A stretch of 10,655 nucleotides of DNA from Pseudomonadota bacterium (GTDB taxonomy: Bacteria; Pseudomonadota; Gammaproteobacteria; Xanthomonadales; Rhodanobacteraceae). A program made the translations under genes and the position numbers. How positions within the stretch are numbered: position 1 is the stretch's first letter; each line of letters opens with the position of its first letter. Under the pieces are notes generated by a model. It saw nothing but the letters and a program-made list of their open reading frames with translations. It searched no databases and had not been told where the DNA came from. Location of the stretch: assembly GCA_023412995.1 (NCBI GenBank), contig JAEZQS010000046.1:1-10655 (forward strand), given 5' to 3'. Shown one piece after another: positions 1 to 5,424 of this stretch.

Positions 1-341
1 CCGCACGCGAGCGCCTCGGCAGCACCGGCCTCGGCCACGGCGTCGCCATCCCGCACGGGCGCAGCGCCGCGATCGCGTCCGCCCGCGCCGCCTTCGTGCG
101 GCTGGCACGGCCGGTCGATTTCCACGCCGACGACGACCAGCCGGTGGACCTCGTCGCCGCGCTGGTCGTCCCCGCCCACTTCACCGACGAGCACCTGAAG
201 CTGCTGGCGGAACTGGCCGAACTGTTTTCCGATCCGACCCTGACCGGCGAGCTGCGCAAGGCCCCGGACGCCGCGGCGCTGCATGCGGTGCTGGAGCGGG
301 GACTGGGATCGAGGGGCCGGGAGCCCGGCGCCGGCTGGTAG
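1..341 (+). CDS. ptsN: Nitrogen-regulatory PTS protein EIIA-Ntr (PtsN), 3' part
   Basis: The 5' end lies outside the window. The reading frame is open from base 3 and gives the last 112 residues of a protein family usually about 150 residues long. The phospho-acceptor motif is visible as GHGVAIPHGR, with the active-site histidine codon at 54-56. It is preceded by ERLGSTGLG, as in PtsN homologues. The rest (TDEHLKLLAELAELF, then a helix ending in LHAVLERGL) matches the C-terminal half of the EIIA fructose/nitrogen fold. In this family EIIA-Ntr accepts phosphate from HPr and acts as a cytoplasmic regulator of potassium, nitrogen and envelope stress responses, not in sugar uptake. In related bacteria it sits downstream of rpoN and hpf and upstream of hprK. 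The hprK position is seen here; the upstream genes cannot be seen. The last 13 residues are a Gly/Arg-rich tail that is probably dispensable. Confidence 0.93.
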   Translation, partial: ARERLGSTGLGHGVAIPHGRSAAIASARAAFVRLARPVDFHADDDQPVDLVAALVVPAHFTDEHLKLLAELAELFSDPTLTGELRKAPDAAALHAVLERGLGSRGREPGAGW

Positions 342-487
342 TGCCGTGCTAGCGGCGTCGTGGAAGCGCTCTGGTATGCGCCGGCGCGTTCGTTCAGCCG
401 GGCGAGGGAAGACTCAGAAAAAGCTTCCAGTCGCGTGGGCTGCCGCCGGCGGCCTCACGAGACTGCTCTGAAGCCCTTTTGCCTTCT

Positions 488-629
488 CTGTGAGGGTGTG
501 AATTGAACAGTCTCACAGCCGACCAGGGATGGCCGGTCGCACATCGGGCACGCAAGTGCCGGATGTGCGGAGAGAGTCCGGACCTGGGCCGGACTCGCGA
601 TTGGAAAAATCCACAGGAAGTGGATTTTT
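488..629. repeat. Array of five adjacent hairpins (structured repeat or RNA candidate)
   Basis: Read directly from the sequence: (1) CTGTGAG 488-494 with CTCACAG 512-518; (2) GACC 521-524 with GGTC 535-538; (3) 539-551 with 556-568, a 13-base stem with one G:G mismatch closed by a GCAA tetraloop (GNRA type); (4) GAGTCCGG 574-581 with CCGGACTC 589-596, a perfect 8-pair stem; (5) AAAAATCCAC 605-614 with GTGGATTTTT 620-629, a perfect 10-pair stem with a 5-base loop. Hairpins 2 and 3 abut without a gap. Such density is unlikely by chance. It may be a multi-copy non-autonomous palindromic element or a folded RNA. I cannot tell strand or function from one copy. Confidence 0.7.
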
Positions 630-630
630 T
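605..630. terminator. Possible bidirectional intrinsic terminator after ptsN
   Basis: A perfect 10-pair stem (605-614 with 620-629) has an A-tract on its left arm and a run of six T on its right edge (625-630). Either strand therefore reads as a hairpin ending in a U-run. The stem has only five G:C/C:G-rich positions and the U-run is partly inside the stem, so termination strength is uncertain. If active, it would end the ptsN transcript about 265 bases after the stop codon and insulate hprK. Confidence 0.35.
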
Positions 631-666
631 CGGGCCTGCTCACCGTACCCGATTCCATTCATTGCT

Positions 667-740
667 TTCTCTGTGTTCTCGGTGTGCCCGGTGTTGAAGG
701 CTTTTGCTCCTTCTTCGTGTCCTTCGTGTCTTCGTGGTTC
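667..740. repeat. Two blocks of 9-base tandem repeats
   Basis: The first block is three adjacent imperfect 9-mers: TTCTCTGTG 667-675, TTCTCGGTG 676-684 and TGCCCGGTG 685-693. The second block is CTTCGTGTC 713-721, CTTCGTGTC 722-730 and a diverged third copy TTCGTGGTTC 731-740. On the opposite strand the second block reads as ACCACGAAG/ACACGAAG units. I recall very similar strings scattered between genes in many unrelated bacteria, where they give rise to false small ORFs. There are no unique spacers, so it is not a CRISPR array. Confidence 0.75.
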
Positions 741-934
741 AAGCTTCCGCTCTACCCACACGTATGCCCGACCGTGAAGGCGCGGACCCGCGACAGATGC
801 CGGGCGAGAGGGGATGCCTCGCGCGCGCCGGGGGCCACCATGGCCTCGCCGCCAGCCGGCTCGGCTAAACTGGCCGGACTTCACTGCCGCGCCCTGCTGA
901 TGCCCCTCCTCCCTCCCGCGTTCCCGTTCCCGCC

Positions 935-1885
935 GTGGACCGCCTGACGGCGCGGCAGCTGTTCGACTCGGTCGGCGAGCGCCTGGCGCTGCGCTGGGTG
1001 GCGGGCATGCGCGGGGAAAGCCGCGCGATCGAGACCGGCGGCGAGCAGGCGCGGCGGCCATCGCTGGTCGGCTATCTCAACATCATCTATCCCAACAAGG
1101 TGCAGATCATCGGCACCGAGGAGCTCAACTACCTCGATGCGCTCGATCCGCGCCAGCGCTGGGAGACGGTGGAGAAGATCGTCGCCTACTCGCCGACGGC
1201 GCTGCTGGTGACCAAGGACCAGCCGGTGCCGGCGGACCTGCGCCAGGCGGCGGAGGAATCGAGCACGCCGCTGTGGGTCAGCCCCAAGCGCGGCCACGAA
1301 CTGCTGACGTACCTGCAGTACCAGCTCGCACGCCACCTCGCGCGCCAGGTGACGCTGCACGGGGTCCTGATGGAGGTGTATTCGATCGGCGTGCTGATCA
1401 CCGGCGAAAGCGGCACCGGCAAGAGCGAACTGGCGCTGGAGCTGATCACGCGTGGCCACCGCCTGGTGGCCGACGATGCGCCCGAGTTCACCCTCATCGC
1501 GCCCGACGTGATCGATGGCAACTGCCCGGAAATCCTGCGCGACCTGCTCGAGGTGCGTGGCCTCGGCGTGCTGAACGTGCGCGAGATGTTCGGCCAGACC
1601 GCGGTGAAACCGTCCAAATACCTGCGCCTGATCGTACACTTGCGGCCGCAGAAGCCCGACGCACCCGCGGAAGGCATGAGCCGCCTGACCGGCGACGTGG
1701 GCTACCGGGAAGTCCTCGACGTGAAGGTTCCGCAGATCACCATCCCGGTCGCGCCGGGACGCAACATCGCCGTGCTGGCGGAAGCGGCCGTGCGCAGCCA
1801 CATGCTCAAGAGCAAGGGCTTCGACCCCGCGCAGACCTTCATGGACCGCCAGGCGCACCAGATGCGGCGGCTGCCACCATGGTAG
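935..1885 (+). CDS. hprK: HPr kinase/phosphorylase
   Basis: This 316-residue protein is full length for the family. The bifunctional enzyme phosphorylates HPr on Ser46 using ATP (or PPi) and removes that phosphate by phosphorolysis. Visible features: an N-terminal domain with RRPSLVGYLNIIYPNKVQIIG (residues about 40-60); the conserved histidine in TLHGV (H142); a Walker A loop GESGTGKS (157-164); DDAPEF just after it; and the HprK signature LEVRGLGVLNVREMFG starting at L205. The GTG at 935 is chosen because the encoded DRLTARQLFD start aligns with xanthomonad homologues as remembered, and an in-frame stop lies at 866-868; the only other upstream option is a CTG at 884. No Shine-Dalgarno sequence precedes it. 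The stop overlaps the rapZ start. Its target Ser46 is present in the HPr encoded 1.5 kb downstream, so kinase and substrate are both intact. Confidence 0.96.
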   Translation: MDRLTARQLFDSVGERLALRWVAGMRGESRAIETGGEQARRPSLVGYLNIIYPNKVQIIGTEELNYLDALDPRQRWETVEKIVAYSPTALLVTKDQPVPADLRQAAEESSTPLWVSPKRGHELLTYLQYQLARHLARQVTLHGVLMEVYSIGVLITGESGTGKSELALELITRGHRLVADDAPEFTLIAPDVIDGNCPEILRDLLEVRGLGVLNVREMFGQTAVKPSKYLRLIVHLRPQKPDAPAEGMSRLTGDVGYREVLDVKVPQITIPVAPGRNIAVLAEAAVRSHMLKSKGFDPAQTFMDRQAHQMRRLPPW

Positions 1886-2778
1886 AGAAGCGGCCGCCCG
1901 ACCCGGCGGTGGGCGACAAGCCCGACCACCTCGTCATCGTCACCGGCCTGTCCGGCAGCGGCAAGAGCGTCGCCCTGCGCACGCTGGAAGACCTTGGCTA
2001 CTACTGCGTGGACAACCTCCCCGCGGCGCTGATGCCGGCCTTCGTGCAGGCGATCTCGCAGGGTTCGGGCGGCCTCGCGCACAAGCTGGCGGTGGGCGTG
2101 GACGTGCGCAACCGGCAGGAAAACCTCAACCGGCTGCCCGAGATCCTCGCCGAGCTCGCCCGTACCGGCGTCGGCTACCGGCTGGTGTTCCTCGACACCG
2201 GCGACGACGTGCTGATCAAGCGCTATTCCGAGACGCGCCGGCGCCATCCGCTGTCCGGCGACGGGCTCGCACTGGCCGATGCCATCGCCGAGGAGCGCCG
2301 CCTGCTGAAACCGGTGCTCGCGATCGCCGACCGCACCATCGATACCACCGACCTCAACGTCCACCAGCTGCGCCGCCTGGTGATCACCGAGATGGGCGTG
2401 GCGGCCGGTGCGATGACGCTGCTGTTCGAGTCGTTCGCCTATCGCCGCGGCGTCCCGGCCGACGCCGACTTCGTGTTCGATGCACGCTGCCTGCCCAATC
2501 CCCACTGGGATGCCCGCCTGCGCCCGTTCTCCGGCAAGGATGCGCCGGTGCGCGACTGGCTCGAGGCGCGCCAGGAAGTGGCCGCCTTCCGCGACGACCT
2601 GTGCGGCTTCCTCGACACGTGGCTGCCCTGCTTCGAATCGGACGGCCGCAGCTACGTCACCCTGTGCGTGGGCTGCACCGGCGGCCGCCACCGCTCGGTG
2701 TACCTCGCCGAACGCCTCGCCGCCCACTTCCGCGAGAAGTACGCGCAGGTGCTGACGTTCCATCGGGAGCTCGAGTGA
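1879..2778 (+). CDS. rapZ: RNase adapter / nucleotide-binding protein RapZ
   Basis: This 299-residue protein has a P-loop GLSGSGKS at residues 23-30, followed by LGYYCVDNLP, the strongly conserved segment after the P-loop in the RapZ (YvcJ/YhbJ) family. Further family marks are TTDLNVHQLR, LLFESFAYRRGVP, DFVFDARCLPNPHW and the C-terminal GCTGGRHRS (265-273), which belongs to the RNA/phosphosugar-binding domain. In Escherichia coli RapZ presents the small RNA GlmZ to RNase E and senses glucosamine-6-phosphate, tuning cell-wall precursor synthesis. Whether such an RNA exists here cannot be seen. The ATG at 1879 lies inside the last codons of hprK (7-base overlap), implying translational coupling. 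The frame stays open far upstream of this ATG, but that part is an antisense-like GC shadow of hprK and was excluded. The partnership with hprK and ptsH is conserved in proteobacteria. Confidence 0.95.
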   Translation: MVEKRPPDPAVGDKPDHLVIVTGLSGSGKSVALRTLEDLGYYCVDNLPAALMPAFVQAISQGSGGLAHKLAVGVDVRNRQENLNRLPEILAELARTGVGYRLVFLDTGDDVLIKRYSETRRRHPLSGDGLALADAIAEERRLLKPVLAIADRTIDTTDLNVHQLRRLVITEMGVAAGAMTLLFESFAYRRGVPADADFVFDARCLPNPHWDARLRPFSGKDAPVRDWLEARQEVAAFRDDLCGFLDTWLPCFESDGRSYVTLCVGCTGGRHRSVYLAERLAAHFREKYAQVLTFHRELE

Positions 2779-2784
2779 TGAGAG

Positions 2785-2892
2785 CCGGGAATGGGGAATG
2801 GGGAATGGGGAATGGTCAACGGCAAGAGCACGCCGACCGCCGCCTGCGCGACGGGCTCTTGCCATTCCCCATTCCCTATTCCCCATTCCCGG
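2785..2892. repeat. Long palindrome built of GGGAATG units, within the PTS operon
   Basis: The left arm 2785-2815 contains CCGGGAAT followed by GGGGAAT units. The right arm 2862-2892 is its reverse complement with one mismatch over 31 bases. Inside, CAAGAGC (2823-2829) pairs with GCTCTTG (2855-2861) across a small bulge, leaving a loop of about 25 bases. It fills almost the whole space between rapZ and the EIIA gene. As RNA it would form a very stable stem of nearly 40 pairs directly between two operon genes. I recall such alternating GGGAATG/CCCATTC palindromes as dispersed repeats in Lysobacter, Stenotrophomonas and Xanthomonas. There is no transposase here, so it would be a non-autonomous element. 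Confidence 0.85.
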
Positions 2893-2908
2893 CCGGCGGA
2901 GCCGGCCC

Positions 2909-3304
2909 ATGACGGTCGGCGTCCTGCTCATGACGCACGAGTCGATGGGCGCGGCGCTGGTGGGCGCGGCGCGGCACGTGCTGGGGCGGCTGCCGCTGCC
3001 GGTGGAGGTGCAGGAGGTTGCCGCCAATGCCGATCCGGACCAGATGCTGCGATCGGCAGCGGCCAATGCGCGCGACCTCGATCGCGGCGACGGCGTGCTG
3101 GTGCTGTCCGACCTGTACGGCGCCACGCCCTGCAACATCGCCCGGCGCCTGCCCGACCTCGGCGTGCGCATGCACTGCGTGTCGGGATTGAACCTGCCGA
3201 TGCTGCTGCGTGTCCTCAATTACCCGGAACAATCGCTCGACGAGCTGGCGCAGACCGCGGCCAGCGGCGGCCGCGGCGGCATCGTCGTCGACGCGCCGCC
3301 CTGA
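2909..3304 (+). CDS. PTS EIIA component, mannose/fructose family (EIIA-Man-like)
   Basis: This 131-residue protein corresponds to a single EIIA domain of the mannose family. The start VGVLLMTHESMG carries the phospho-acceptor His10, the same position as in E. coli ManX. GVLVLSDLYGATPCN matches the family's TDLFGGTPxN motif, and the protein ends in a C-terminal helix LDELAQTA. Normal sugar permeases join EIIA with EIIB, EIIC and EIID, but none is visible nearby. It more likely takes phosphate from HPr for regulation, as proposed for stand-alone EIIA-Man proteins of proteobacteria. The frame is open upstream to about 2798, but that part only translates the palindrome, so the ATG at 2909 was chosen. 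No Shine-Dalgarno is evident, since the repeat ends just 16 bases before the ATG. It lies between rapZ and ptsH in the same operon. Confidence 0.92.
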   Translation: MTVGVLLMTHESMGAALVGAARHVLGRLPLPVEVQEVAANADPDQMLRSAAANARDLDRGDGVLVLSDLYGATPCNIARRLPDLGVRMHCVSGLNLPMLLRVLNYPEQSLDELAQTAASGGRGGIVVDAPP

Positions 3305-3335
3305 GCGTCGCCCCACCCGCCCGCAACGTCCCGAC

Positions 3336-3340
3336 AGGAA
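3336..3340 (+). promoter_or_regulatory. Ribosome binding site of ptsH
   Basis: AGGAA ends four bases before the ATG at 3345 and is the clearest Shine-Dalgarno sequence in the operon. It decides the start, because the frame is open upstream to 3210 inside the EIIA gene. This start places the active histidine at residue 15 and the regulatory serine at residue 46, the standard HPr numbering. Confidence 0.7.
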
Positions 3341-3344
3341 CCCC

Positions 3345-3614
3345 ATGCTCGAAAGGGAAATCGCGATCAGCAACAAGCTCGGCCTGCATGCGCGCGCGTC
3401 CGCCAAGCTGGTGCAGGCGCTGCACGACTTCCAGTCCAATGCGTTCATCGCCTGCCGCGGCAAGGAGGTCAACGCCAAGAGCATCATGGGCGTGATGATG
3501 CTGGCGGCGGGCTGCGGCACGCCGGTGACGCTGCGCACCGAGGGCGTCGACGAGGAAGCCGCGATGCAGGTGATGCTCGACCTGTTCGAGCGCAAGTTCG
3601 ACGAGGGCCAATAG
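3345..3614 (+). CDS. ptsH: Phosphocarrier protein HPr
   Basis: This 89-residue protein is the usual HPr length. It carries phosphate from enzyme I to EIIA proteins. The active-site motif KLGLHARAS has His15 and Arg17. The regulatory site NAKSIMGVMML has Ser46 at exactly the position phosphorylated by HprK/P. The remaining sequence follows the HPr fold: a central strand AFIACRGKEV, then GCGTPVTLRTEG, and a C-terminal helix AAMQVMLDLFERKF. Both phosphorylation sites are therefore intact, and this HPr can integrate PEP-dependent and ATP-dependent signals. It is followed at 36 bases by ptsI. The spacer holds a perfect 12-base palindrome at 3617-3628, which has no loop and is unlikely to be a terminator. 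Confidence 0.97.
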   Translation: MLEREIAISNKLGLHARASAKLVQALHDFQSNAFIACRGKEVNAKSIMGVMMLAAGCGTPVTLRTEGVDEEAAMQVMLDLFERKFDEGQ

Positions 3615-3650
3615 CCGCCGCCGGCGGCGAACGCGAGGAAACCACGGCAG

Positions 3651-5396
3651 GTGCGACTGGTACTGGCAGGCAGCGGGGCATCGCGCGGGATGGCGCTCGG
3701 ACGCGCGCGCCTCGAACAGCCGAGCCGCTACCTGGTGGACGAGCGGCCGCTGGGCGAGGCCGAGGTGGAGGCCGAAGTCGAGCGCCTGCGCCAGGCCATC
3801 CTCTCCGCACGCGAGGAACTGGGCAGCCTGCGCGAGAAGCTGCAGGGCACGGTCGCCGCCGACGTCGCCGAATTCATCGACACCCATTACCTGATGCTGG
3901 GCGACCGCGAGCTGCTCGCGGGCCTGTACGACCTCATCCGGCTCGGTCGCTACCGCGCCAGCGCGGCGCTCAAGATGCAGCGCGACCGGCTGGTGGCGGT
4001 GTTCGACGCGATGTCCGATCCCTACCTGCGCAGCCGGCGCGAGGACATCGACCACGTCATTGCACGGGTGCAGGCCGGCCTGGTGCGCGAGTCCAGCCGC
4101 GAGGAGCGCCGGCTCGCCTCGCGCGTGGGCGAGATCCTGGTCAGCGACAACGTGTCGCCGTCGGAACTCGTGCCGCTGGCCGAACGTGGCGTGCTCGGCG
4201 TCGTGCTGGGCTCGGGAAGCCTGGTTTCGCACAGCGCCATCCTCGCCCGCTCGCTGCACCTGCCGATGGTCGTCGCCGCGCACGAGGCGCTGTCCTCGAT
4301 CCAGGACGACGACCTGATCCTGATCGACGGCGAGCACGGCGAAGTCGTGGTCCATCCGGCGGCGCAGGACCTGGCGCGCTACCGCGCATGGCAGCGCGAG
4401 ATGGTGCAGAAGGACAAGCGCCTCTCGCTGCTGCGCAACGCGGACACGCGCACCCGCGACGGCACGCCCATCGCGCTGTACGCCAATGCGGAATCGAGCG
4501 CCGACATCGCCCAGGCGCGTGCGCTCGGCGCGGCGGGCATCGGCTTGTACCGGACCGAATTCCTGTTCCTGCAGCGGCGCGAGCTGCCGGGCGAGGAGGA
4601 GCAGTTCCTCGCCTATCGCGACGTGGTCCTCGGCATGGGCGGCCTGCCCGTCACCATCCGCACGCTCGATCTCGGCGCCGACAAGGCCGATGCCAGCGGC
4701 CTCGCGCTCGACGAGGAGGAAAACCCGGCATTGGGCGTGCGCGGCGTGCGCCTGTCGCTGCGCCACCCCCGACTGCTCGCCACGCAGCTGCGCGCCATCC
4801 TGCGCGCCGCCTGCTACGGGCCGGTCCGCATCCTGGTGCCGATGGTCGCGGCGGCCGAGGAAATGGCCGGCGTGCGCGTGCTGCTCGAGCGCTGCGGGCG
4901 CGAACTGCACGCCGGCGGCGTCGAGACCGCCGAAAAGGTGGAGCTCGGCGCCATGATCGAGGTGCCGGCGGCGGCGATCGCCCTGCCCGGGATGATCCGC
5001 TCGCTCGATTTCATCGCCATCGGCACCAACGACCTGGTGCAGTACACGCTCGCGGTCGACCGCAACAACGACCAGCTCGCCGACCTCTATGACCCGTTGC
5101 ATCCGGCCGTGCTGAAGCTGCTGGCCCAGACCATCGCCACCGCCCAGCGCGCCAACCGCCGCGTGTCGCTGTGCGGCGAAATGGCGGGCGACTGCCGCTA
5201 CACCGCCCTCCTCCTCGCGCTCGGGCTGACCGACTTCAGCATGCATCCGGGCGTGCTGCTCGAAATACGCGAAGCCATCGGCACGCTCGACCGCGCCGAC
5301 CTGCGCGCGCGCGCCGCCTCGCTGCTGCGCGCGCCGACGCGCGAACGCATCGGCCGCGTGCTGGCGCGAATGGGGGCGGGCCCCGACCCAGGCTGA
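3651..5396 (+). CDS. ptsI: PEP-protein phosphotransferase, enzyme I of the PTS
   Basis: This 581-residue protein is close to the E. coli length (575). It autophosphorylates from phosphoenolpyruvate and passes the phosphate to HPr in the cytoplasm. Domains: an N-terminal helical HPr-binding part (about 1-150); the phosphohistidine domain with SHSAILARSLHLP, active histidine at residue 194; and a C-terminal PEP-binding barrel. The barrel includes LYRTEFLF (R301), TIRTLDLGADK, EENPALGVRGVR, AMIEVPAAAI, GTNDLVQYTLAVDRNN (from 458) and VSLCGEMAGD with the catalytic cysteine at 508. The usual GGRTSH before the histidine is GSLVSH here. The GTG at 3651 was chosen because GAGGAA lies at 3635-3640 and the encoded start (VRLVLAGSGASRGMALGRAR) fits enzyme I N-termini. 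It is the last gene of the PTS block. A very long antisense open frame across it is a GC shadow. Confidence 0.96.
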   Translation: MRLVLAGSGASRGMALGRARLEQPSRYLVDERPLGEAEVEAEVERLRQAILSAREELGSLREKLQGTVAADVAEFIDTHYLMLGDRELLAGLYDLIRLGRYRASAALKMQRDRLVAVFDAMSDPYLRSRREDIDHVIARVQAGLVRESSREERRLASRVGEILVSDNVSPSELVPLAERGVLGVVLGSGSLVSHSAILARSLHLPMVVAAHEALSSIQDDDLILIDGEHGEVVVHPAAQDLARYRAWQREMVQKDKRLSLLRNADTRTRDGTPIALYANAESSADIAQARALGAAGIGLYRTEFLFLQRRELPGEEEQFLAYRDVVLGMGGLPVTIRTLDLGADKADASGLALDEEENPALGVRGVRLSLRHPRLLATQLRAILRAACYGPVRILVPMVAAAEEMAGVRVLLERCGRELHAGGVETAEKVELGAMIEVPAAAIALPGMIRSLDFIAIGTNDLVQYTLAVDRNNDQLADLYDPLHPAVLKLLAQTIATAQRANRRVSLCGEMAGDCRYTALLLALGLTDFSMHPGVLLEIREAIGTLDRADLRARAASLLRAPTRERIGRVLARMGAGPDPG

Positions 5397-5406
5397 CCAC
5401 CGCGCA

Positions 5407-5424
5407 TGGCATCATGCGCGCCCA
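5407..5424 (+). promoter_or_regulatory. Putative extended -10 element giving a leaderless start
   Basis: TGG at 5407-5409 followed by CATCAT (5410-5415) resembles an extended -10 (TGn plus four of six consensus bases). The A of the ATG at 5424 lies nine bases after its last base, where transcription would begin, so the message would have little or no leader. The same bases form the arms GCGCAT (5402-5407) and ATGCGC (5414-5419) of a small inverted repeat. No -35 is evident. Confidence 0.35.

Larger units (their letters stand above)
342..934. other. 593-base gap between ptsN and hprK, filled with repeats and hairpins
   Basis: No credible gene is visible. Short open frames here exist on both strands, but they follow the repeats and have no family resemblance. 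Contents in order: a GC palindrome at 442-453 (GCCGCCGGCGGC); a run of five adjacent hairpins from 488 to 629; two blocks of 9-base tandem repeats at 667-693 and 713-740; and a leader for hprK. The 600-740 part is clearly more AT-rich than its surroundings, which suggests inserted repeat DNA. The leader contains TAAACT at 866-871, a possible -10 element without a convincing -35. A pyrimidine-rich run follows from about 902 to 934 with no Shine-Dalgarno sequence. Because ptsN and hprK are normally close in related genomes (recollection), the insert may separate two formerly co-transcribed genes and force hprK to use its own promoter. Confidence 0.75.

Noticed and set aside
316..329. GCCGGG/CCCGGC hairpin at the ptsN end as a terminator
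   Set aside because: It is inside the coding sequence, has almost no loop and no U-run follows.
338..356. GTAG followed by a small stem (GCCG/CGGC), reminiscent of Stenotrophomonas GTAG-type REP elements
   Set aside because: The stem is only four pairs and overlaps the ptsN stop codon; this is too weak to call.
667..740. Possible CRISPR array
   Set aside because: The repeats are 9 bases, adjacent and without spacers, and there are no cas genes.
513..1061. 182-codon open frame on the - strand across the ptsN-hprK gap
   Set aside because: It is built from the hairpin and 9-base repeats (reads like LEPRRHEGHEEG), a well-known kind of false ORF.
1273..1878. Upstream extension of the rapZ frame
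   Set aside because: It lies inside hprK in another frame and is Arg/Pro/Ala-rich; RapZ homologues begin near the ATG at 1879.
1702..3219. 505-codon open frame on the - strand opposite rapZ and EIIA
   Set aside because: It is opposite two well-recognised genes and includes translated palindrome sequence.
3216..5246. 676-codon open frame on the - strand opposite ptsI
   Set aside because: Its His/Gln/Arg/Ala/Val-rich content with no recognisable motif is typical of an antisense shadow in high-GC DNA, and ptsI is unambiguous on the + strand.
5406..5423. Start of the dioxygenase at the ATG at 5406
   Set aside because: It cannot be excluded, but it has no ribosome binding site, and the extended -10-like element would overlap it; the 5424 start fits a leaderless transcript better.
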